Positions 55,181 to 63,054 of a DNA stretch of 64,000 nt are shown piece after piece. The translations under genes and the position numbers were made by a program. The DNA is from Pseudomonas mandelii. Lineage in GTDB: Bacteria > Pseudomonadota > Gammaproteobacteria > Pseudomonadales > Pseudomonadaceae. The notes beneath the pieces were generated by a model. It saw only the letters and a program-made list of their open reading frames with translations, was not told the origin of the DNA and did not search any database. The stretch spans positions 496,001-560,000 of the forward strand of contig NZ_RCZA01000002.1 of assembly GCF_006438925.1 (NCBI RefSeq), given 5' to 3'. Position 1 is the first letter of the stretch; the number at the start of each line of letters is the position of its first letter.

Positions 55181-56055
55181 CTGAAGTGATCGTGCAAACC
55201 ATCCACCGTGTCAGCCACGAGATCAAACGCCGTCGTCTGGAGGTGTTGCGGGTGGTCGACCTGACGCCGCGCATGCGCCGCATCACGCTGGGTGGACCGG
55301 AATTGGCGGGCTTCGTCAGCCTCGGCACGGACGACCACGTCAAACTGCTGTTTCCACAAAACGCGGCTGAACAAGCGGCCCTGGAAACCCTGGTGCTCGG
55401 CGCCGGTAAAGACAACGGGCCGATGCCGGCGATGCGCGACTACACACCGCGTCGTTACGACCTGAACACACTGGAGCTGGACATCGACTTCGTGCTGCAC
55501 GGCGACGGCCCTGCTTCGACCTGGGCCGAGCAAGCCAAACCGGGCCAATTCCTGCACATCGGCGGGCCACGGGGCTCGATGGTCGTGCCGGACATCTTCG
55601 ACAGCTACTTGCTGATCGGTGACGAAACTGCCCTGCCCGCGATCGCTCGGAGGCTGGAAGGCCTGGCGGCCAATCGCCGGGTATTGGTGATCGTGGAAGT
55701 AGAGAACGGCGCCGAACAGCAACGACTGGAAAGCGCCGCGCAGGTCAACGTGATCTGGGTGTTGCGCGAGGGCGGCAAGGACAACCTGCTGAAGACAGTG
55801 AAGCAGCTGCAAGTGCCCAGCGGCAATCTGTACGCCTGGGTGGCGACCGAGAGCAAAGTGTCGCGGCAGATACGCCGGGTGTTGCTCGATGAGCACGGGC
55901 TTAACGAGCAGTTCGTCAAAGCCGTCGGCTACTGGCGGCTGGATGACAGCGAGGCTGCGATCTTTGCTTTTCAAGTCAACGACGAAGGTACCGATCCAAT
56001 CCCACGATCAGTAATGCAATCGCGACAAACCCCACCAATATCCCCCCGGCATTGA
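55177..56055 (+). CDS. Siderophore-interacting protein / ferric-chelate reductase (YqjH/ViuB-like)
   Basis: 292 aa. The FAD-binding barrel carries PRMRRITLGGPELAGF and RDYTPRRYD (RxYT-type motif near residue 90), and HGDGPASTWAEQAKPGQFLHIGGPRGS; the C-terminal NAD(P)-binding-like part ends with ATESKVSRQIRRVL and GYWR. Such proteins reduce ferric siderophores in the cytoplasm with NADPH to release iron. It is translationally coupled to the PadR-type gene. The last ~25 residues after GYWR run into the convergent Pr6Pr gene, an 80-base overlap, so this tail may be a recent extension. Confidence 0.9.
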   Translation: MTEVIVQTIHRVSHEIKRRRLEVLRVVDLTPRMRRITLGGPELAGFVSLGTDDHVKLLFPQNAAEQAALETLVLGAGKDNGPMPAMRDYTPRRYDLNTLELDIDFVLHGDGPASTWAEQAKPGQFLHIGGPRGSMVVPDIFDSYLLIGDETALPAIARRLEGLAANRRVLVIVEVENGAEQQRLESAAQVNVIWVLREGGKDNLLKTVKQLQVPSGNLYAWVATESKVSRQIRRVLLDEHGLNEQFVKAVGYWRLDDSEAAIFAFQVNDEGTDPIPRSVMQSRQTPPISPRH

Positions 56056-56626
56056 GAAACACCTGTGGATAACCCAGCGTGCTCACATCGATGAACGGAT
56101 ACGGGTAGGCCGCGAGCAGATGCCCGCGCTGCAGCACATAGGCGAAATACACCAGCGGATACATCACCCACAAGGCGATGTGCCCCAAGCGCAATGTGCC
56201 TTTGGGTACGCAGCACCACCAATACACCAGAAACAGAAGCGGCATGATGTCGTGCAGCAACTCGTCGGCGAGCAGCTGCCAGCCTTCGGGATGCCACAGA
56301 TGGCGCAACAGCAGGCTATACGCGAGGCCGACCACGGCGATGCTCACGGCAATCCCACTGCTGACCGACGGCTGCAAAAACCAGCGGCGCGCCGCCGACT
56401 CCCGCGATGTCAATTCACAGGTCAGCACCACGGCCACCAGGGTATTGGTCAGCACGGTAAAAAAGCTGAAGAAACTCACCAGCCCGCCCAACAGGCTGGC
56501 TCCAATGCTCCAGCGTGTGCCGAGAATCAGGTACAGCTGGACACTCAGGGCAAACCAGCCCAGCACTGCGGCCACGGCAACACAGCGACGCCTCGCGGCA
56601 GACCCCGGCGTCGAGAGGCTAACCAT
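55976..56626 (-). CDS. Pr6Pr family six-helix membrane protein
   Basis: 216 aa from ATG 56626. Six hydrophobic segments (~15-35, 42-68, 88-110, 120-140, 147-165 and 185-210). FFTVLTNTLVAV, LLHDIMPLLFLVYWW and MYPLVYFAYVLQRG are characteristic of the Pr6Pr/FAR-17a-like family, whose biochemical function is not established in bacteria. Its 3' end overlaps the ferric-reductase gene on the other strand by 80 bases. The open frame extends to 56692, but that part overlaps the VF530 gene without support. Confidence 0.8.
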   Translation of the reverse strand: MVSLSTPGSAARRRCVAVAAVLGWFALSVQLYLILGTRWSIGASLLGGLVSFFSFFTVLTNTLVAVVLTCELTSRESAARRWFLQPSVSSGIAVSIAVVGLAYSLLLRHLWHPEGWQLLADELLHDIMPLLFLVYWWCCVPKGTLRLGHIALWVMYPLVYFAYVLQRGHLLAAYPYPFIDVSTLGYPQVFLNAGGILVGFVAIALLIVGLDRYLRR

Positions 56627-56628
56627 GT

Positions 56629-56859
56629 TCAGACCGGGCGCTTGGTGCGCATCAACTTCACGTACAGGCGTTCGACTTTCTCCCGCGCCCACGGGGTTTT
56701 GCGCAGGAATGTCAGGCTCGACTTGATGCTCGGGTCACTCTTGAAGCAGCGGATATCGATGCGCTCGGCCAGCCCCGACCATTCGTAGTGTTCAACCAGC
56801 GCGTTGAGGATTTGCTCCAGCGTCACACCGTGCAGCGGGTTGTTGTTCTGTTCGGTCAT
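56629..56859 (-). CDS. VF530-family small protein
   Basis: 76 aa from ATG 56859 ([21 protein letters not shown]). The motif [40 protein letters not shown] (in two overlapping helices) is that of the VF530/DUF2132 proteins, small helical proteins suspected to bind DNA. It lies 2 bases before the Pr6Pr start on the same strand. The longer frame to 57072 covers promoter DNA and is rejected. Confidence 0.85.
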   Translation of the reverse strand: MTEQNNNPLHGVTLEQILNALVEHYEWSGLAERIDIRCFKSDPSIKSSLTFLRKTPWAREKVERLYVKLMRTKRPV

Positions 56860-57121
56860 GCCGGGCCTTCGAGCGGTGAAAGAATGGGAAGCCGCGCACC
56901 TTAGCCGAGGGCTTCCTTGGGGGGAAGCGATCTGTGTGCTGTCAGTTAAATGTAGGTGAAACGCTGTTACCAAATCCGAAACGCTCCATGTCAGTAAAAG
57001 CGCTTTCTCTATTTGTAACAGGACATTATCCTTGCGCCCGTCAAGCTGAAACGCTTCCGCTGCCCGCGACATACTGCCGCTTCAGTTCACTTTCCAGAAA
57101 AGACCAAGAATTACTTCCCCT

Positions 57122-58504
57122 ATGCCTTATTTTCAAACTCCGCGAGACAGCGCTGTCTGCAACGCTATTGCTCGTCGAAAAGCCCTGAACCTGATCGGCG
57201 GACTCTCCGCGTTGGGCTTCGCTACTTGCACCCAGGCCGCTCCGGCCTTCGATAGCGAGTCACCGTGGATGCTCGGCGACTGGAACGGCACGCGCACCGA
57301 ACTTTCGGAAAAAGGCTACGACTTCAAGGTCGATTACACCGGAGAAATGGGCAGCAATCTGCACGGCGGCTACGACCATGACCGCACCGCCCGCTACAGC
57401 GACCAGTTCGGCCTCGGCACGCACCTGGACCTGCAGAAGATTCTGGGCTGGGACGATGCCGAATTTCAGTTGACCATCACCGAGCGCAACGGCAACAACA
57501 TCAGCAACGACCGTATCAATGATCCGCGCGTGGGCGGGTTCACCTCGGCTCAGGAAGTCTGGGGTCGCGGGCAAACCTGGCGCCTGACGCAAATGTGGTA
57601 TCAGCAGAAATTCTTCGATCAAAAGCTCGACATCAAGGTCGGCCGTTTCGGCGAAGGCGAAGACTTCAACAGCTTCCCCTGCGACTTCCAGAACCTGGCG
57701 TTCTGCGGCTCGCAGGTCGGCAACTGGGTCGGTGGCATCTGGTACAACTGGCCGGTCAGCCAATGGGCGATGCGCGTTAAATATCACCTGACGCCGGAGC
57801 TGTACGCACAGGTCGGCGCCTACGAGCAAAACCCGTCGAACCTTGATCGCGACAATGGTTTCAAGCTCAGCGGCAGTGGCACCCAGGGGGCGATCCTGCC
57901 GGTGGAACTGGTCTGGTCGCCGAAGCTCAACGGCCTGCCGGGTGAATACCGCGCCGGCTATTACTACAGCAGTGCCAACGCCACCGACGCTTACAAGGAC
58001 AGCAACGGTCAGCCGGCAGCCCTGAGTGGCGAGGCTTACCGCAGCGCGTCGAGCAAACACGGTGTGTGGCTCGGTGTACAGCAGCAATTGACCAGCCGTG
58101 CCAGCGACAACTCCCGCGGCCTGAGCGCGTTCGCCAACGGCACGATGCACGACAAGAAGACCAACGCCATCGACAACTATGTCCAGGCAGGCGTCGTCTA
58201 CAAAGGCTTGTTCGATGCACGCGCCAAGGACGACATCGGTTTCGCCCTGGCTCGCGTCCACGTCAACCCGGCCTATCGCAAGAACGCCGAGGCGACCAAT
58301 CAGGCCCGGGCTGTCTTCGACTACGACGACCCGTCCTTCCTGCCGCCGCAGGACACCGAATACAGCGCCGAACTCTATTACGGCGTGCACGTCACGAACT
58401 GGCTGACCGTGCGCCCGAACCTGCAATACATCCGCCACCCCGGTGGCGTGGACAAGGTCGATGACGCGCTGATTGGCGGGATCAAGATCCAGTCATCCTT
58501 CTAA
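57122..58504 (+). CDS. oprB: Carbohydrate-selective outer-membrane porin OprB
   Basis: 460 aa. The leader is long, with a signal region at residues ~20-40 (ALNLIGGLSALGFATCTQAA). The mature part begins with SPWMLGDWNGTRTELSEKGYDF, the conserved OprB start, and ends with a C-terminal Phe (IGGIKIQSSF), as needed for barrel assembly. It imports glucose and other sugars. No clear ribosome site is seen before ATG 57122. It lies directly upstream of gcd on the same strand with a REP doublet between, the usual glucose-uptake and oxidation pair in pseudomonads. Confidence 0.92.
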   Translation: MPYFQTPRDSAVCNAIARRKALNLIGGLSALGFATCTQAAPAFDSESPWMLGDWNGTRTELSEKGYDFKVDYTGEMGSNLHGGYDHDRTARYSDQFGLGTHLDLQKILGWDDAEFQLTITERNGNNISNDRINDPRVGGFTSAQEVWGRGQTWRLTQMWYQQKFFDQKLDIKVGRFGEGEDFNSFPCDFQNLAFCGSQVGNWVGGIWYNWPVSQWAMRVKYHLTPELYAQVGAYEQNPSNLDRDNGFKLSGSGTQGAILPVELVWSPKLNGLPGEYRAGYYYSSANATDAYKDSNGQPAALSGEAYRSASSKHGVWLGVQQQLTSRASDNSRGLSAFANGTMHDKKTNAIDNYVQAGVVYKGLFDARAKDDIGFALARVHVNPAYRKNAEATNQARAVFDYDDPSFLPPQDTEYSAELYYGVHVTNWLTVRPNLQYIRHPGGVDKVDDALIGGIKIQSSF

Positions 58505-58519
58505 CCAACGCCACAAAAC

Positions 58520-58611
58520 CTGTGGGAGCGAGCCTGCTCGCGAAGAGGCCGTCAGCTTCAACATCAATGCTGACTGACACACCGCTTTCGCGAGCAGGTT
58601 CGCTCCCACAG
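58520..58611. repeat. REP doublet, copy 7
   Basis: CTGTGGGAGCGAGCCTGCTC and GAGCAGGTTCGCTCCCACAG, inside the oprB-gcd intergenic gap on the shared transcript. Confidence 0.92.
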
Positions 58612-58717
58612 GGGATCGCGTCGTCCAAACAGTTTTTATCTGAACCATGCCCACGCCAGATCGTCATCTACAGTGAACTTGCGCGGGACTACTTAAAACG
58701 TCACGGAGAACCACACT

Positions 58718-61129
58718 ATGAGCACTGATGGTGCTTTGAGTCGAAGCCGTCTGCTGCCGAGCCTGCTCGGTATCCTGCTTCTGCTAATGGGCCTGGCCAT
58801 GCTGGCCGGGGGGATCAAGCTGAGCATGCTCGGCGGCTCGCTGTATTACCTGCTGGCCGGTATTGGCCTGGCGCTGACCGGCGTGTTGCTGATTGCCGCT
58901 CGCCGCGCTGCACTGGGCCTCTATGCACTGGTGCTGTTCGCCAGCACCGTTTGGGCCTTGTGGGAAGTCGGCCTCGATTGGTGGCAACTGGTGCCGCGTC
59001 TGGCCATGCTGTTTGCGCTGGGCATCGTCATGTTGCTGCCGTGGTTCCGCCGTCCGCTGTTGCTCACTGGCCCTGCGCCGATGGGCACCGGCGCACTGAG
59101 CGTGGCCGTGGTGCTGGCGGGCGTTGCTGCGCTGGCCAGCCAATTCACCAACCCCGGTGAAATCAAAGGCCAACTGGACCGCGACAGCGTGCCGGGCATG
59201 ACCAACACCGCCCCAGCCATGCCCGACGGTGACTGGAACTCCTACGGCCGCAGCGCCCATGGCGATCGTTACTCGCCACTGGCACAGATCACCCCGCAGA
59301 ACGCGAACAAACTCGTTCCGGCCTGGACCTTCCGCACCGGCGACCTGCCTGGGCCGAACGACCCGGGTGAAACCACTGCCGAAAACACCCCGCTGAAAGT
59401 CAACGGCATGCTCTACGTCTGCACGCCGCACAGCCAGGTGATCGCGCTGGACCCGGACACTGGCAAGGAAATCTGGCGTTTCGATCCGAAGCTCTCCACG
59501 CAAAGCGCGGCGAACTTCAAGGGTTGGGCGCACATGACCTGCCGTGGCGTGACGTATCACGATGACGCCGTTTATGCCTCCGAGCAAAGCCCGACCGGCA
59601 CCGCCAACCCTGCGCCGGTCAGCAGCGTCTGCCCACGCCGGATCTTCCTGCCGACTGCCGACACCCGTCTGATCGCCCTCGACGCCGACACCGGCAAAAT
59701 GTGCGAAGACTTCGGCAACAAAGGCCAGGTCGACCTGAGCGCCAATATCGGCGGCTTCAACGCCGGCGGTTACTACTCCACCTCGCCTCCAGCGGTCACT
59801 AAAGACCTGGTCGTGATTGGCGGCCACGTCACCGACAACGTCTCCACCGACGAACCTAGCGGCGTGATCCGCGCGTTCGACGTGCACACCGGCAAACTGG
59901 TGTGGAACTGGGACAGCGGCAACCCGGACGACACCACGCCGATTGCCGAAGGCAAGGTCTACACCCGCAACTCGCCGAACATGTGGTCCATGTTCGCCGT
60001 CGATGAAAAACTCGGCATGCTTTACCTGCCGATGGGCAACCAGACCCCGGACCAGTTCGGTGGCGCTCGCACCCCTGAATCGGAACTGCACGCCGCCGGC
60101 CTGACCGCGCTCGACATCGGCACCGGTAAGGTGCGCTGGCACTTCCAGTTCACCCACCACGACCTGTGGGACATGGACGTCGGCGGCCAGCCAACCCTGA
60201 TGGACCTGAAAACCGCAGACGGCGTGAAGCCAGCGGTACTCGCGTCCACCAAACAAGGCAGCATCTACGTGCTGGACCGCAGCACCGGCAAGGCCATCGT
60301 GCCGATCAACGAAGTGCCGGTGCCACAAGGCGCTGTCGAAGGTGATCACACTTCGCCAACCCAACCGAAATCCGACCTGAACCTGATGCCGCCGCCACTG
60401 AAAGAGCGCGACATGTGGGGCGTGACGCCGTTCGACCAACTGATCTGCCGGATCGACTTCAAATCCCTGCGCTACGACGGCCCGTTCACGCCGCCATCGC
60501 TGCAAGGTTCGATCGTGTATCCAGGCAACTTCGGCGTGTTCGACTGGGGCGGTATCTCGGTTGACCCGGTGCGTCAGATTGCTTTCATGAACCCGGACTA
60601 CATGGCGTTCAAATCGAAACTGATCCCGGCCGCCGAAATCGCAGCCCAAGGCCCGCGTAAAAGCGAAACCGAAGGCGTGCAGCCGAACAAAGGCGCGCCC
60701 TACGGCGTCATCCTCGAACCCCTGCTCTCGCCAGTGGGCCTGCCGTGCCAGGCACCGGCCTGGGGTTACGTGACAGCGGTCGACCTGACCACCAGCAAAA
60801 TCATCTGGAAACACAAAAACGGCACCGTGCGCGACAGCTCGCCGGTTCCGATCCCGTTGAGCATGGGCGTTCCAAGCCTGGGCGGCACGTTCACCACTGC
60901 CGGTGGCGTCGCCTTCCTGAGCGGCACCCTCGACCAGTACCTGCGCGCCTACGACGTGAAAAACGGCAAGCAACTGTGGGAAGGCCGCCTGCCAGCAGGC
61001 GCGCAAACCACGCCGATGACCTACACCGGCAAGGACGGCAAGCAATACGTGCTTGTTGTTGCAGGTGGTCATGGGTCGCTGGGCACCAAGCAGGGTGACT
61101 ATGTGATTGCGTACAAACTGTCCGAGTAA
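58718..61129 (+). CDS. gcd: Membrane-bound PQQ-dependent glucose dehydrogenase
   Basis: 803 aa. Five transmembrane helices in the first ~140 residues, then the eight-bladed PQQ propeller in the periplasm. Landmarks are WNSYGRSAHGDRYSPLAQI, TAENTPLKVNGMLYVC, KGWAHMTCRGV, TRNSPNMWSMFAVDEKLGMLYLP (split here at MW) and FTTAGGVAFLSGTLDQYLRAYD. It oxidises glucose to gluconate and passes electrons to ubiquinone; acid release also solubilises mineral phosphate. GGAG lies 8-10 bases before the start. A strong terminator follows. Confidence 0.96.
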   Translation: MSTDGALSRSRLLPSLLGILLLLMGLAMLAGGIKLSMLGGSLYYLLAGIGLALTGVLLIAARRAALGLYALVLFASTVWALWEVGLDWWQLVPRLAMLFALGIVMLLPWFRRPLLLTGPAPMGTGALSVAVVLAGVAALASQFTNPGEIKGQLDRDSVPGMTNTAPAMPDGDWNSYGRSAHGDRYSPLAQITPQNANKLVPAWTFRTGDLPGPNDPGETTAENTPLKVNGMLYVCTPHSQVIALDPDTGKEIWRFDPKLSTQSAANFKGWAHMTCRGVTYHDDAVYASEQSPTGTANPAPVSSVCPRRIFLPTADTRLIALDADTGKMCEDFGNKGQVDLSANIGGFNAGGYYSTSPPAVTKDLVVIGGHVTDNVSTDEPSGVIRAFDVHTGKLVWNWDSGNPDDTTPIAEGKVYTRNSPNMWSMFAVDEKLGMLYLPMGNQTPDQFGGARTPESELHAAGLTALDIGTGKVRWHFQFTHHDLWDMDVGGQPTLMDLKTADGVKPAVLASTKQGSIYVLDRSTGKAIVPINEVPVPQGAVEGDHTSPTQPKSDLNLMPPPLKERDMWGVTPFDQLICRIDFKSLRYDGPFTPPSLQGSIVYPGNFGVFDWGGISVDPVRQIAFMNPDYMAFKSKLIPAAEIAAQGPRKSETEGVQPNKGAPYGVILEPLLSPVGLPCQAPAWGYVTAVDLTTSKIIWKHKNGTVRDSSPVPIPLSMGVPSLGGTFTTAGGVAFLSGTLDQYLRAYDVKNGKQLWEGRLPAGAQTTPMTYTGKDGKQYVLVVAGGHGSLGTKQGDYVIAYKLSE

Positions 61130-61150
61130 GTTTTAGCAGCGGTTAAAGGA

Positions 61151-61184
61151 AAGGCGACGCCTGTGATGGGGGTCGCCTTTTTTT
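61151..61184 (+). terminator. Intrinsic terminator of gcd
   Basis: AAGGCGAC and GTCGCCTT form an 8-bp stem followed by a T7 run, 22 bases after the gcd stop. Confidence 0.92.
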
Positions 61185-61208
61185 GTGGCCGCTGGATTTC
61201 CAGCCACC

Positions 61209-61299
61209 GGTGGGAGCGAGCCTGCTCGCGAAAGCGGTGTATCAGGCAACATTGATGTTGAATGTTAAACAGCCTTCGCGAGCAGGCTCGCTCCCACAT
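61209..61299. repeat. REP doublet, copy 8
   Basis: GGTGGGAGCGAGCCTGCTCG with inverted arm CGAGCAGGCTCGCTCCCACA, just after the gcd terminator. Confidence 0.92.
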
Positions 61300-61621
61300 T
61301 TGGATCTAGGTTGATCTGAAAAAAATGCGAACGTCCTACAGGTTTGGCTGTTCTGGAGGAGGATTCCGACAGGTTCTATCGGTTGTCGGGTCGGAAGCCA
61401 GGGCGATAGGCTTTTAGGGTCGCTGCAAATTCAGCGAACGGGTTTGGTCGCCCAGGTTTAGAATGGCGCACTTTTCGTACTTGCTTCATGGCGAGCTGTG
61501 CGTGGGAGGGCTTTGGCCCTGCCGGGTTCCATTCCCTGGTCGACCAACCTGCGTACGGTTTGCCACCCAACTGCTTGGTCGCAGTCGTGGCGAACTCCTT
61601 TTCTTCGAATGGAGCTTCACC
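61300..61621 (+). promoter_or_regulatory. Long structured leader of the DUF6124 gene
   Basis: 322 bases without a supported gene. The part from 61480 to 61621 has a short hairpin AGGGC-TTTG-GCCCT near 61507-61521 and a palindrome GGTCGACC near 61539. The open frame that runs through it (from 61463) reads arginine- and proline-rich sequence and is probably untranslated leader. It ends with GGAG before ATG 61622. Confidence 0.4.
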
Positions 61622-61999
61622 ATGATCAAAGAAACACCGAATCCCCCGGAAACCGACGACGTTTCCCCCTACGAATCCCTCGATTCAAACAAACTCAATG
61701 AAGCCGCCGAACGCGCCCTCGACTACCACTTCCCCTCGATTGCCAACGTCAAAGCCACGCCGCGCACGCCCAGCACCCTGTTTTCCGTGGACTCAGAGGC
61801 CTCGAACGAAACCCTCGTGGTTTTTCTGGTCGAGATCCTGGCCTCGGTCGATGTGATGGTCCATCAGTTGGTGGACCATCTAGAGGGTGGATCGCGCAAT
61901 GCCCTGCTGGGTATTTCAAACAACATCATGCTGGCGGAGATCACGGCAAACCGGGTGCTGGATAACATCGACCTACCAAAACCTTCGCCGCACAGCTAA
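61622..61999 (+). CDS. DUF6124/DUF3077-type small protein
   Basis: 125 aa from ATG 61622 (MIKETPNPPETDDVSPYESLD), with GGAG 8 bases upstream. The conserved core SLDSNKLNEAAERALDYHF and the C-terminal helices VFLVEILASVDVMVHQLVDHL...ANRVLDNI are those of a Pseudomonas-restricted family of short cytosolic proteins of unknown function, often present in several copies per genome. No partner gene is evident; REP doublets flank it on both sides. Confidence 0.8.
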   Translation: MIKETPNPPETDDVSPYESLDSNKLNEAAERALDYHFPSIANVKATPRTPSTLFSVDSEASNETLVVFLVEILASVDVMVHQLVDHLEGGSRNALLGISNNIMLAEITANRVLDNIDLPKPSPHS

Positions 62000-62007
62000 T
62001 CCCCCCT

Positions 62008-62096
62008 GAGGGAGCGGGCTTGCTCGCGAAAGCGGTGCTTCAGTCGAAATTAATGCTGAATGACACACCGCATTCGCGAGCAAGCCCGCTCCCACA
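62008..62096. repeat. REP doublet, copy 9
   Basis: GAGGGAGCGGGCTTGCTCGC with inverted arm GCGAGCAAGCCCGCTCCCAC, a variant with GGGC in place of GAGC. Confidence 0.9.
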
Positions 62097-62530
62097 ATGA
62101 AACGGTGCACATCAGCGAAATCCTGGTCGGCTGTCAGGTCGCAATCGCGAGCAGGCTCGCTCCCACAGTTGAATGGTGTGGATCAGCAAAAATTAGTCGG
62201 CTGTCAGGCCGCCATCGCAGCGATGCGGCGACCCGACAAGCCAGCTCCCACAATGAAACGGTGCACATCAGCGAAATCCTGGTCGGCTGTCAGGTCGCAA
62301 TCGCGAGCAGGCTCGCTCCCACAGTTGAATGGTGTGGATCAGCAAAAATTAGTCGGCTGTCAGGCCGCCATCGCAGCGATGCGGCGACCCGACAAGCCAG
62401 CTCCCACAATGAAACGGTGCACATCAGCGAAATATTGGTCGGCTGTCAGGTCGCAATCGCGAGCAGGCTCGCTCCCACATTGAAACGGTGCACATCAGCG
62501 AAATCTTGGTCGGCTGTCAGGCCGCCTTCG
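62097..62530. repeat. Tandem array of a 156-bp REP-containing unit
   Basis: Units begin ATGAAACGGTGCACATCAGC at 62097, 62253 and 62409, exactly 156 bases apart; the first two are complete and nearly identical. Shorter partial units follow at 62409-62479 (~71 bp) and from ~62480. Each full unit has a REP half (GCGAGCAGGCTCGCTCCCAC) and a second variant half (GACAAGCCAGCTCCCACA). Open frames through the array repeat the same peptide and are not considered genes. Confidence 0.92.
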
Positions 62531-63054
62531 CGGGCAACGCGGGCTCATACAAATAGATCGGCATACAACTTCGCTTCTCACCACTTATCAGGCCGAGCGT
62601 TAGCTCGCCTGCAGCCCTTGATCTTGATCCACCCGCCCCTTCGGGAGGCTGAGTGGAGGTGTTCATCCGGGGAGTGGCGCGCAGCGCCGTTCGACGCAGT
62701 CGAACACGCTGCATGTAGGTCGTCGCGAAGCAGACCGGAGGGCAGTGTCCCCGGATGGATACTGGAGCGAAGGAACGCCGAGCCTGAGCGAGGGGCCGGA
62801 CGCTCGGGGCGAGCCTTTTTGGGTACTTTTTTGGCGTTTGAAAAAAGTGCCTCGCCGTAAGGGCGAAACCGCCAGCCGCCGTTACCGCAGCAACGGATAT
62901 GCCCCCATTCAACCCCCAACATGGTCGGCCCAAAGGCCGCCAAGTCAAAAGCACCTGTCAAACCCCTGAACACACACCCAGAAATACCCCAAGCCATTGA
63001 AACCACCCCCCACCCGCCCCATCTAACACCCATACCCAATTGCGCAGGTGCCCC
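62531..63054. other. 524-bp gene-less stretch upstream of the Lon-like gene
   Basis: It seems to hold a long intergenic element: arginine-rich frames on both strands without ribosome sites, GGAGTGGCGCGCAGCGCCGT near 62667, and T- and A-runs with partial complementarity (TACTTTTTTGG / GAAAAAAGTGCC) near 62825-62850. The last ~110 bases are C-rich and presumably include the promoter of the protease gene. Elements like this recur in fluorescens-group genomes, but I cannot name the family. Confidence 0.4.

Noticed and set aside
58784..61072. 762-codon minus-strand frame covering gcd
   Set aside because: It is the antisense shadow of gcd, a GC-rich codon effect; no start site or family motif was seen.
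61376..61570. 64-codon minus-strand frame opposite the DUF6124 leader
   Set aside because: No ribosome site and strongly basic composition; it lies over a likely RNA leader. I could not support it as a gene.
62097..62530. Possible CRISPR array
   Set aside because: Units are 156 bp, adjacent and nearly identical with no unique spacers, and no cas genes are near.
62060..62860. A 266-codon open frame through the tandem repeats
   Set aside because: It is produced by the 156-bp units (a multiple of three), repeats the same peptide, has no ribosome site and runs on into Arg-rich non-coding-like sequence.
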